A DNA stretch of 11,984 bases from Dehalococcoidales bacterium (GTDB lineage Bacteria; Chloroflexota; Dehalococcoidia; Dehalococcoidales; UBA2162). Shown here in pieces: positions 1-6,564 of the stretch. Made by a program: the position numbers and the translations under genes. The stretch lies in assembly GCA_016932435.1 (NCBI GenBank), contig JAFGCW010000091.1, positions 1 to 11,984 on the forward strand, read 5' to 3'. The notes below the pieces were generated by a model. It was given only the letters and a program-made list of their open reading frames with translations. It did no database searches and was not told the origin of the DNA. Each line of letters opens with the position of its first letter. Within the stretch, counting starts at the first letter, position 1.

Positions 1-85
1 GAGGGGGTGGGATTCGAACCCACGGTCACCTTGCGGCGACAGCGGTTTTCAAGACCGCCTCCTTAGGCCTCTCGGACACCCCTCC
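1..85 (-). tRNA. tRNA-Ser (anticodon UGA), 3' end cut by window edge
   Basis: Read on the minus strand from 85, the sequence folds as a class II tRNA. The acceptor strand is GGAGGGG, the D-arm region contains GAGAGGCCTAAGG, and the anticodon stem-loop CGGTCTTGAAAACCG carries UGA. A long variable arm (GTCGCCGCAAGGTGAC) is the hallmark of tRNA-Ser. The T-arm is GTGGG-TTCGAAT-CCCAC. The 3' acceptor strand reads CCCCTC and stops at position 1, so the last paired C, the discriminator base and any encoded CCA lie outside the window. It decodes UCA (and other UCN codons by wobble). It is a substrate of the SerS encoded at 3318-4565. Confidence 0.95.
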
Positions 86-94
86 CGGATATAA

Positions 95-124
95 ATTCTA
101 CTCCAGAACAGCCTGCTAACGCAA
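95..124 (-). promoter_or_regulatory. Predicted sigma70-type promoter for tRNA-Ser
   Basis: On the minus strand a -35-like TTGCGT (124-119) is followed by an 18-nt spacer and a -10 TAGAAT (100-95), one mismatch from TATAAT. Transcription would begin only a few bases before the mature tRNA 5' end at 85, giving a very short leader. Call is by consensus matching only. Confidence 0.5.
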
Positions 125-162
125 AGAGTCTATGTGCACGATATCATTGATACTAAATACTC

Positions 163-191
163 TTGCCAAAGGCATCCGAGTGTGTAATACT
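163..191 (+). promoter_or_regulatory. Predicted promoter for the oligosaccharyltransferase gene
   Basis: TTGCCA (163-168), a 17-nt spacer, then AATACT (186-191) preceded by TGT, which makes an extended -10. The expected start is about 198, giving a leader of roughly 43 nt before the GTG at 241. It lies divergent from the tRNA promoter in the same 155-nt gap. Consensus matching only. Confidence 0.4.
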
Positions 192-240
192 AAGGCAAGT
201 TATTTTATTATTGAATTTTCAAATATAGAGGAATACCTTT

Positions 241-2664
241 GTGAACAAACTCAAACTCCCGTCATCGGTACTGACCAGCATACTTGTTGCAGTCATAGCC
301 GCGATAGCTTTTATAATCAGGACGGTTCTATCATACAGCCAGATATTCAAAGGGGATTGGATAAAATATTCCAGTGCTGACGCCTACTATCAGATGAGGT
401 TGGCGGATAACCTGGCAGCCAATTTCCCAAGCGGATCCAATTTTGATCCTTACTTACTATTTCCCGGTGGAAGCAACATCGCTCAGACGCATCTGTTTAA
501 TAACCTGATTGCTACCGTAAGCAGCATTTTCGGGATAGTTACGCCCAGCCAGCGTGCCATAGATATAGTCGGTGTATTTACTCCTCCGGTATTAGCAGCG
601 TTAACTGTGGTAATTGTATATTTTATTGGCAGGGAATTAATCGGGAAGTGGGGAGGAGTGTTTTCAGCTGTCCTGCTGGCTATACTGCCGGGAGAATTTC
701 TTTCACGCACTAAACTCGGTTTCACCGACTATCACTGTTTTGAAGTTTTTCTCACCTCGCTTCTTATATTATTCGTGATCCTGGCATTGAAAGCTGCAAG
801 GACCAATGATCTGAGGTTCTTTCAATTCAGGCAACTTGATTGGATTTCGATAAGGAAACCGCTAATCTATGGTTTACTTGCCGGTATCACGCTGGGGATG
901 TTCGGCCTTACCTGGTCCGGTGCTCCGATGTTTGCCTTTATATTGTTCGTTTTCCTGCTTGTACAATTTATAATCGACCATCTGAAAAGCAGGTCTACCG
1001 AATACCTGTCAATTGTAGGAACGATTACTTTTTTCGTCGGTTTCCTGGTCGTTCTTCCTGGTAATGTGTCAACAATAATACCTGCGTCTTCGCTGATTGG
1101 TTCCATCAGCTGTATTGCTTTAGGGGTATTATCGTGGTTTATGGTGAAAAAGAGCTGGAAATCCATATACTATCCCGTAACGGCGATTGTTGCAGGAGCG
1201 GCAGGCTTCGGTTTATTTTACCTGGTGTCTCCCAATATCGTTCGGTCGATGCTCGGAAGTTTTTCTGTATTCAGACCAGCTGGGGCGCAACTTACGACAA
1301 TCGAAATGCAGCCGCTGATCAGTGCTTCGTACGGAAATGCTTTTGCGATTGTCTGGAATAACTATAATACTACCTTTTTCATAGCTATTATTTCGATGCT
1401 GTTACTCTTGTATTACTGTTATAAGCAGGGAAGTTTCGAAAAAACCCTTTTTCTTGTCTGGGGTATCATTATACTAATATTGAATCTTGGCCAGCGCCGT
1501 TTTGGTTACTATTATAGTGTCAACATTGCCTTGCTTACTGGGTATTTTACATGGCTGGTAATCGATTATGCCAGGGCACACATTTTCACCGAGAAAGTCA
1601 AGCAGGCAATAGCGAGAGCAAAAGATGTGAAGCGGAAGGCTGTCCGAAAGCAGCAAGGGAATCCATTAATTGCCCCTTATTTTGTGATGGCTATGGTTAT
1701 AATCGTCGTATTTTTTACAGGATATTTCTGGAGTATAGAGCCGGCAATCGCGGCGTCCAAGCAGGTACCTTACGCTCCTTCCGATGCCTGGTGCAGTGTA
1801 CTCGACTGGATGCGAGAGAATACCCCTGAGCCTTTCGATGATCCTGATGAGTATTACGCTCTGGTACAATCCGACACATATATACCCTATTCATCTATTC
1901 TTAGCAGGTATCCGGATACGACGAATACGACAGGTTATTACAAAGAACTGGATGTATATTACCCTTACCCGGATACTGCATACGGTGTTCTGTCATGGTG
2001 GGATTACGGTTACTGGATAACCAGGATGGCCCATCGTTTACCGACTGCCAATCCGGGACAAGACCAGCGTGCCATAAAAGATATGGCTGCATTTTTCACT
2101 GCGCAGGATGAGGAAACTGCCAACAAAGTGATAGAAAAAGTTGATGGTGAATATATAATCATCGATTACGAAACAGCTTATGTTAACCCCAGTAATGCCA
2201 GTGGTAAATTCTGGGCGGTTATAACATGGGGGGGAATGCAGGTAGCGGATTTCTTCGATATGTACCTGCTACCTAATCCGGAAGATGAGACTAGACCCTA
2301 TTATCAAGTTTTATACTATCCTGAATATTTCGGTTCTATGGCAGTACGAATGTATAATTTCGATTGTCAGGCTGCGGATCCAGTAGCCTGGGTTATCGAC
2401 TATGAACAAGTTCAAGACGATCTAGGTAATATCTTAAAACTTGTTACCGAGGCCAAGCAATTCACTAACTATGAAGAAGCTGAAGAGTACATGGCTTCGA
2501 TGGAATCCGGAAATTACCGGATAGTAAGCAACAATCCGATGGTTTCCTGTATACCATTGGAAGAGTTAGACAACTACGAGTTAGTGCATGCTTCGGAACA
2601 AGGTCTGCAACTCACATCGGGCAATCTTACACCTCAGGTAAAAATCTTCCAGTATACAAAATAA
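241..2664 (+). CDS. aglB: STT3/AglB-type oligosaccharyltransferase (single-subunit, integral membrane)
   Basis: Catalyses en bloc transfer of a glycan from a lipid carrier to Asn in N-x-S/T sequons on the outer face of the cytoplasmic membrane (family knowledge). At 807 aa it is close to archaeal AglB length. Residues 1 to about 500 are a polytopic membrane region; the last helix is about 479-499, and a soluble extracytoplasmic domain follows. Catalytic landmarks are all present: D47 in SADAYYQMR (first acidic motif), D163-Y-H165 in GFTDYH (second metal motif), E355 in TTIEMQP (TIxE/SVSE-type glutamate), the WWDYG signature at 586-590, and an IIID642...K656 segment matching the DK-type sequon-binding region. 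The GTG start is supported by AGAGGAA at 227-233, 7 nt upstream. No glycosyltransferase or flippase gene is adjacent, so the donor glycan must be made elsewhere. PglB is the alternative name for bacterial homologues; spacing of motifs here looks more AglB-like (inference). Confidence 0.93.
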   Translation: MNKLKLPSSVLTSILVAVIAAIAFIIRTVLSYSQIFKGDWIKYSSADAYYQMRLADNLAANFPSGSNFDPYLLFPGGSNIAQTHLFNNLIATVSSIFGIVTPSQRAIDIVGVFTPPVLAALTVVIVYFIGRELIGKWGGVFSAVLLAILPGEFLSRTKLGFTDYHCFEVFLTSLLILFVILALKAARTNDLRFFQFRQLDWISIRKPLIYGLLAGITLGMFGLTWSGAPMFAFILFVFLLVQFIIDHLKSRSTEYLSIVGTITFFVGFLVVLPGNVSTIIPASSLIGSISCIALGVLSWFMVKKSWKSIYYPVTAIVAGAAGFGLFYLVSPNIVRSMLGSFSVFRPAGAQLTTIEMQPLISASYGNAFAIVWNNYNTTFFIAIISMLLLLYYCYKQGSFEKTLFLVWGIIILILNLGQRRFGYYYSVNIALLTGYFTWLVIDYARAHIFTEKVKQAIARAKDVKRKAVRKQQGNPLIAPYFVMAMVIIVVFFTGYFWSIEPAIAASKQVPYAPSDAWCSVLDWMRENTPEPFDDPDEYYALVQSDTYIPYSSILSRYPDTTNTTGYYKELDVYYPYPDTAYGVLSWWDYGYWITRMAHRLPTANPGQDQRAIKDMAAFFTAQDEETANKVIEKVDGEYIIIDYETAYVNPSNASGKFWAVITWGGMQVADFFDMYLLPNPEDETRPYYQVLYYPEYFGSMAVRMYNFDCQAADPVAWVIDYEQVQDDLGNILKLVTEAKQFTNYEEAEEYMASMESGNYRIVSNNPMVSCIPLEELDNYELVHASEQGLQLTSGNLTPQVKIFQYTK

Positions 2665-2704
2665 GATCTTTACTTCACCCGTACGTATCTCAGAAAATCC
2701 TTCC

Positions 2705-2733
2705 GTAACATTTAGTTATCTACTTCGTACTAT
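2705..2733 (+). promoter_or_regulatory. Weak candidate promoter for the DUF4405 gene
   Basis: GTAACA (2705-2710), 17-nt spacer, TACTAT (2728-2733); each hexamer matches consensus at four of six positions. It would start near 2740, about 45 nt before the ATG. Read-through from the upstream oligosaccharyltransferase gene is equally possible, since no clear terminator is seen in the 120-nt gap. Confidence 0.3.
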
Positions 2734-2751
2734 TTATTAGAAATACAACGA

Positions 2752-2775
2752 ACCCGGTTGATTGACGGGTGGAGG
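2752..2775 (+). promoter_or_regulatory. Short hairpin abutting a strong ribosome binding site
   Basis: ACCCG (2752-2756) pairs with CGGGT (2766-2770) around a 9-nt loop and is followed directly by GGAGG (2771-2775), 9 nt before the ATG at 2785. The GGAGG clearly sets the start of the 108-aa gene. The 5-bp stem does not cover the binding site, so a regulatory role is only a possibility. Confidence 0.4.
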
Positions 2776-2784
2776 ATGTGGTAG

Positions 2785-3111
2785 ATGACGAAAGCAGGTA
2801 AGTACTGGATTTTGACAGTTGTTCTAGGTATTCTCGGATTTATTGAAGCATTAACGGGATTCGCTCTCTGGCTTGGATTTCCTGAAGGTGGAAGCGGTGC
2901 CGGGCGTCTTTATGGAGGCGTTAGTAACCTGAGTTTCTGGGGACTGACGAAACATACCTGGATAGATATACATGACTGGGTAGCGGTAGCCCTGGTAGCA
3001 TTGGTATTAGTGCACATAGTACTTCACTGGAAATGGATAATACGGGTTGGTAAGAATATATTAACCAAAGGTGAAAAGGCTATACCTGTTGCAGTGAAGT
3101 CGGGAAATTAA
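2785..3111 (+). CDS. DUF4405-type small membrane cytochrome b-like protein
   Basis: A 108-aa integral membrane protein with about two strong transmembrane helices: about residues 8-30, and 65-84 ending in HWKW. Between them lies a short loop rich in Gly. Four histidines are conserved-looking: H57 and H63 (KHTWIDIHDW) before the second helix, and H77 and H81 (VHIVLHWKW) within it. The I-H-D-W and H-x3-H-W-K-W pattern is typical of the DUF4405 family, which resembles the N-terminal helices of b-type cytochromes and has been linked to flavinylated extracytosolic electron transfer. Heme binding by these histidines is therefore inferred, not shown. GGAGG sits 9 nt before the ATG. The gene stands alone with no flavoprotein or quinol oxidoreductase partner in the window, so its electron donor and acceptor cannot be named. 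Confidence 0.8.
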   Translation: MTKAGKYWILTVVLGILGFIEALTGFALWLGFPEGGSGAGRLYGGVSNLSFWGLTKHTWIDIHDWVAVALVALVLVHIVLHWKWIIRVGKNILTKGEKAIPVAVKSGN

Positions 3112-3128
3112 CTCCCCTACGGGGTGTT
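3110..3128. terminator. Possible weak bidirectional hairpin between convergent genes
   Basis: AAC-T-CCCC (3110-3117), loop TAC, GGGG-T-GTT (3121-3128) form a stem of four GC pairs plus three more beyond a T-T mismatch, starting in the stop codon of the DUF4405 gene. It sits between convergent transcripts, where a terminator is expected. No uridine run follows on either strand, so it is not a classical intrinsic terminator. Confidence 0.3.
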
Positions 3129-3137
3129 GAACAAACC

Positions 3138-3236
3138 TCAGACCGGGGATATACCTGCTCCGGCTATAGCGATATAGGCGACTATTCCTACAAAGAATAG
3201 AATCATTCCGGTAAGTACAACATACTCCTTTTTCAT
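3138..3236 (-). CDS. Small single-helix membrane peptide, 32 aa, unknown function
   Basis: I read this short frame on the minus strand from ATG 3236-3234 to TGA 3140-3138. The product starts MKKEYVVLTGM, continues with an unbroken hydrophobic stretch (about residues 5-29, including ILFFVGIVAYIAIAGAG) and ends ISPV. Two lysines at the N-terminus followed by one helix suggest an N-in membrane peptide. It lies 81 nt after the serS stop and in the same direction, so it may ride on the lysS-serS transcript. No Shine-Dalgarno sequence precedes the ATG. A -10-like TAGAAT (3248-3243) lies so close that a transcript from it would be almost leaderless, but there is no good -35. Small membrane peptides of this kind often associate with larger membrane complexes; nothing here identifies a partner. 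It could be a chance frame. Confidence 0.45.
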   Translation of the reverse strand: MKKEYVVLTGMILFFVGIVAYIAIAGAGISPV

Positions 3237-3317
3237 ATACTTATTCTAGTTTGAATAAAGAAGAGAGTATGTGACGTTCATCTCAATCACCGTTAACAGT
3301 GGATAATGTCCGGTATC

Positions 3318-4565
3318 TTACCTGATGATATCCGTCTTCATGAAGTCCTGGAGGACATCCGGGACGCGTATCGTGCCGTCAGCCTGCTGGTAATTTTCCA
3401 ATATACTTATCATCACTCTGGGCAGCGCCAGTCCGGAGCCGTTCAGAGTATGAACGAACCGAGGTTTAGAATCGGGAGAAGGACGGTACCGGATATTCGC
3501 CCGGCGAGCCTGGAAATCGGTGCAGTTTGAACATGAACTGACTTCGAGCCATTCCTCGCAGCCCGGAGCCCACATTTCGAGGTCATACCCTTTCGCCGCC
3601 CCGAAACTGATATCGGCGGTGCAGAGTTCGATGATACGGTACGGTAATTCCAGCGCCCGGCAGACATCCTCAGCATCCCCGACCATTTTTTCCAGTTCTT
3701 CATATGAGGTTTCGGGTTCGGTAAATTTATACATCTCCACTTTATCGAACTGGTGACCGCGTTTTATACCACGAGTATCACGCCCGGCTGACATTTTTTC
3801 TCTCCGGAAACAGGCAGTATAGGCGACGTAGTTTATCGGTAGCGTTCCCGGCTGGAGTATCTCATCGCTATGGAGGTTTGTCACCGGAACTTCGGCGGTG
3901 GGGACGAACCAGAAATCATCTTCTTCGTCGTGATAAAGATTTTCTTCGAACTTGGGCAGCTGACCGGAGCCGACCATGATTTCACGTTTGACCATCCACG
4001 GGGGATATATTTCGTAGTATCCGTGCTTTGAGGTGTGAAGATCGAGCATAAAAGCGATTATTGCCCTCTGAAGACGCGCCCCAAGACCTTTAAGAACGTA
4101 GAAGCGGCTCCCCGATAATTTCACGCCCCTGTCGAAGTCTATTATCCCAAGTTTTTCGCCCAGTTCCCAGTGCGGCAGCGGTTGGAAGTCCAATTTTCGA
4201 GGTTCACCCCAGGCCCGTACGAACGGGTTATCTTCCTCTCCTTTACCTAATGGAGTAGACTCATGAGGAAGATTCGGGATCTGGAGAAGCAATTCTTCCA
4301 GTCGTTCATCAAGTTTTCTCACCTCTTCTTCGAGGTTGTTGATCGAGTTACGCAGGTTGCGGCCTTCTTCTATCGACGCTTCGTCCTGCTTTCTTTCCCG
4401 CGCGGCTTCCTTACGTTTACGCCTGTATTCTTCGAGCTCGGAAACCTTACTGCGTCGTTCCGTGTCAAGCTTGATTATCTCGCCCAGGGGTGCGGAATCC
4501 TGCCGGGAACTGACAGCTTGCTTCACCGATTCCATGTTCTCTCGTATATATTTCAGATCCAGCAT
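3318..4565 (-). CDS. serS: Seryl-tRNA synthetase
   Basis: Charges tRNA-Ser (and tRNA-Sec where present) with serine in the cytoplasm via seryl-adenylate. The 415-aa length is normal for the bacterial enzyme. The N-terminus MLDLKYIRENMESVKQAV leads into a charged Lys/Arg/Glu-rich antiparallel coiled coil (about 28-100), which contacts the long variable arm of tRNA-Ser. The class II core follows: TAEVPVTNLH serine-site segment, motif 2 starting F253-R254-R255-E256, and motif 3 around 373-384 (NGSGLALPR with R383). The C-terminus is close behind. The ATG at 4565 lies 4 nt after the lysS TAA; the purine-rich AAAAGGGG that serves as ribosome site lies in the lysS 3' end, implying translational coupling. 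Confidence 0.98.
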   Translation of the reverse strand: MLDLKYIRENMESVKQAVSSRQDSAPLGEIIKLDTERRSKVSELEEYRRKRKEAARERKQDEASIEEGRNLRNSINNLEEEVRKLDERLEELLLQIPNLPHESTPLGKGEEDNPFVRAWGEPRKLDFQPLPHWELGEKLGIIDFDRGVKLSGSRFYVLKGLGARLQRAIIAFMLDLHTSKHGYYEIYPPWMVKREIMVGSGQLPKFEENLYHDEEDDFWFVPTAEVPVTNLHSDEILQPGTLPINYVAYTACFRREKMSAGRDTRGIKRGHQFDKVEMYKFTEPETSYEELEKMVGDAEDVCRALELPYRIIELCTADISFGAAKGYDLEMWAPGCEEWLEVSSCSNCTDFQARRANIRYRPSPDSKPRFVHTLNGSGLALPRVMISILENYQQADGTIRVPDVLQDFMKTDIIR

Positions 4566-4569
4566 TTCC

Positions 4570-6051
4570 TTACCCCTTTTCCCTTAACTGGGGGAATAAT
4601 ATTACTTCACGAATCGATTGTTTATCAGTGAGAAGCATAACGAGTCGGTCTATCCCAATTCCAAGTCCGCCGGTCGGGGGCATACCGTATTCCAGCGCGG
4701 TCAGATAGTCTTCGTCTATCGTCCATCGTTCATCATCGGATTCCTGTCGTTCTCTTAATTGTTCTTCGAACCTTTCTCGCTGTAACAGTGGATCGTTTAG
4801 CTCGCTGTAAGCATTATCCACTTCAAGACCGGCAATTATCGACTGGAATCTTTCTACCACGCGTTCTTCACCCGGCTTGTTCTTCGCCAGGGGCGACATG
4901 GATACCGGATAGTCGTAGACAATGGTAGGCTGTATCAGTTTCGGACGCACACAGGTTTTAAGAAGCTCATCGACCAGTTTAGCCCAGTTTTTATTCGGAT
5001 CGGCTTCTATTCCCTCAGAACGCATCTTTTCCATGAGACCGGCAGCGGTAGGATATTTCACGAAGTCGATGCCGCTGTATTCCTTTACGGCATCACGCAG
5101 GGTTATCCGTCTCCATGGTGGAGTAAGATCAATAGTATCTCCAGCATACTTTATAGTGTCAGTTCCGAGTACCTTACGGCTGACCTCACAGATTAATTCT
5201 TCCTGCATTTTCATTACGTCGTTGTAATCAGCGTAAGCTTCGTATGTTTCCAGAAGAGTATATTCCGGATGATGGGTTGTGGAGATACCTTCGTTACGGA
5301 AAACATACCCTATCTCATATACTTTGTCGAAACCGCCGACGATCAATCGCTTGAGATGAAGTTCCAATGCAATACGCAGGTAGAAATTCTGGTCGAGAGC
5401 ATTGTGATACGTGATGAACGGCGCAGCCAGGGCACCTCCTGCTGAAGGGTGAAGAACAGGTGTCTCCACTTCAAGAAAATTCCTGTTATCCAGGAATTGT
5501 CTGATAGCAGTAATAATCCTGCTGCGTATCTTGAACATGTCTTTTACTTCTGTATTCGCAATGAGGTCGACATAGCGCTGGCGGTAACGTGTTTCGACAT
5601 CTACCAGACCATGCCATTTATCCGGCAGTGGAAGGAGTGACTTTGACAATAGGATAAAATTTTCTACTCTTACCGTGGGTTCTCCGGTTTTTGTCCTGAG
5701 AATTACACCCTCGACTCCTATAAAATCGCCGATATCCAGGTCCTTAAATACCTTGAGTTTTTGTTCATCCAGCTGGTTGGTATTCATAAATAGTAGCTGG
5801 ATCTTACCGGTTGCATCCCGGATATCCATGAAAGAACTCTTGCCCATCGATCTGTGGGCCATAATGCGGCCTGCAACAGAAACCTTTTCCTCTTTGGTCT
5901 CACCCTTTTCTATGGCTTCAAGTAACTCTACTGCCTGTATGGCCGTATGAGTGCGGGGATAGCTGTTCGGGTACGGGTCGATACCTGAGTCACGCAGGCT
6001 TTCTGCTTTGTCGATTCTTTGCTGTTTTATTTGGTCAAGTCTTGATGTCAT
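4570..6051 (-). CDS. lysS: Lysyl-tRNA synthetase, class II
   Basis: Charges tRNA-Lys with lysine in the cytoplasm. The 493-aa protein begins with a basic N-terminal extension, then an OB-fold anticodon-binding domain (about 55-150, VSVAGRIMAHRSMGKSSFMDI). The class II catalytic domain shows FLEVETPVL (motif 1 end), motif 2 at F251-R252-N253-E254-G255 through THHPEYT, and motif 3 GLGIGIDRL at 462-470. This is the bacterial class IIb enzyme, not the archaeal class I form. The ATG at 6051 lies 11 nt after the stop of the 78-aa membrane-protein gene; only a weak GGGG is present as ribosome site, so coupling to the upstream gene is likely. Downstream serS starts 4 nt after its stop. Confidence 0.98.
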   Translation of the reverse strand: MTSRLDQIKQQRIDKAESLRDSGIDPYPNSYPRTHTAIQAVELLEAIEKGETKEEKVSVAGRIMAHRSMGKSSFMDIRDATGKIQLLFMNTNQLDEQKLKVFKDLDIGDFIGVEGVILRTKTGEPTVRVENFILLSKSLLPLPDKWHGLVDVETRYRQRYVDLIANTEVKDMFKIRSRIITAIRQFLDNRNFLEVETPVLHPSAGGALAAPFITYHNALDQNFYLRIALELHLKRLIVGGFDKVYEIGYVFRNEGISTTHHPEYTLLETYEAYADYNDVMKMQEELICEVSRKVLGTDTIKYAGDTIDLTPPWRRITLRDAVKEYSGIDFVKYPTAAGLMEKMRSEGIEADPNKNWAKLVDELLKTCVRPKLIQPTIVYDYPVSMSPLAKNKPGEERVVERFQSIIAGLEVDNAYSELNDPLLQRERFEEQLRERQESDDERWTIDEDYLTALEYGMPPTGGLGIGIDRLVMLLTDKQSIREVILFPQLREKG

Positions 6052-6062
6052 TTCAGCCCCGT

Positions 6063-6299
6063 TTATTCCATTTCTTCTGTTTCTTGTGGTTGATGTCTGG
6101 CTTTTACTCTCTCAATAATTTCAAAAATAATACCGACAATCAATCCTGCTCCGCCTATAATGGCGATTCCCTGGAAATACCACGTATTTGCGTACTGGGG
6201 TACATAATCGGAGACAAGCCTGTATAAAGCTATGCTTGCGAGGATAAAACCCAGTCCGAAACCTATAAGCGCTCCGTTCATTAAAGCGGTATTTCTCAT
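6063..6299 (-). CDS. Small two-helix membrane protein heading the lysS-serS operon
   Basis: I do not recognise a named family. The 78-aa product has two hydrophobic helices: about residues 8-28 (rich in Gly, Leu, Ile) and about 43-64 (GIAIIGGAGLIVGIIF). They are joined by a short polar loop containing YVPQYANTW. A charged tail from about 65 onward (ERVKARH, then Glu-rich) would be cytoplasmic if both termini are inside. The start is firm: AGGAGG at 6312-6307 lies 7 nt before the ATG. It is the first gene after the predicted promoter at 6360-6332 and ends 11 nt before lysS. Being first in a tRNA-synthetase operon says little about its role; it may simply share the promoter. Confidence 0.85.
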   Translation of the reverse strand: MRNTALMNGALIGFGLGFILASIALYRLVSDYVPQYANTWYFQGIAIIGGAGLIVGIIFEIIERVKARHQPQETEEME

Positions 6300-6331
6300 C
6301 TCTCTTCCTCCTCGGCTGATATAGATATCTT

Positions 6332-6360
6332 ATGGTAGGCTACTTTTTATGGGTAGTCAA
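6332..6360 (-). promoter_or_regulatory. Predicted sigma70-type promoter of the membrane protein-lysS-serS operon
   Basis: On the minus strand TTGACT (6360-6355), exactly 17 nt, then TACCAT (6337-6332). The -35 has five of six and the -10 four of six consensus bases. Transcription would start near 6325, about 25 nt before the ATG at 6299 and just ahead of the strong AGGAGG site. This is the best promoter match in the window. Confidence 0.6.
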
Positions 6361-6391
6361 GATTAGGGTGACCTTCACAGAATACGCCTGG

Positions 6392-6406
6392 ACTGAATGA
6401 TTCAGT
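6392..6406. repeat. 15-bp perfect palindrome ACTGAAT-G-ATTCAGT
   Basis: Two perfect 7-bp inverted arms around one central base. It lies in the 265-nt gap between recO and the membrane-protein gene, with its centre about 39 nt upstream of the -35 hexamer of the predicted operon promoter. That size and position would suit an activator-binding site; no regulator is known for it. Confidence 0.45.
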
Positions 6407-6443
6407 GGATAGTCATGATGGTCTATAGGCTTAGCCAGAAGCA

Positions 6444-6460
6444 CTGTATTGCTGTTACAG
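6444..6460. repeat. Dyad CTGTA-N7-TACAG in recO/membrane-protein intergenic region
   Basis: Five-base inverted arms CTGTA and TACAG separated by 7 nt. A second short dyad, GGCT-T-AGCC, lies at 6428-6436 beside it. Both occur in non-coding sequence downstream of recO and upstream of the lysS operon promoter. Short arms of this size can arise by chance; function is unproven. Confidence 0.3.
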
Positions 6461-6564
6461 ATGGTATTGTTTAGTCAAGGGGAACAAACATGCAATGGAC
6501 AAAGAAAGAGGTTTCCTGAAGCATTCGGGAGTTCTCAAGGCGGTTGTATCGAGTTTATTAGTGT

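Noticed and set aside
1..85. tRNA-Ser as an integration (att) site for a mobile element
   Set aside because: No integrase, no direct repeat of the tRNA 3' end and no foreign-looking genes are visible in the window.
132..380. 82-aa plus-strand frame across the oligosaccharyltransferase start
   Set aside because: It overlaps the GTG-started gene in another frame, has no ribosome site and no recognisable protein features; the 241 gene has intact catalytic motifs.
6444..6460. LexA/SOS-box-like sequence (CTGT...ACAG)
   Set aside because: The enterobacterial box is CTGT-N8-ACAG; here the spacer is 9. The site lies downstream of recO rather than at its promoter, and LexA boxes differ between phyla.
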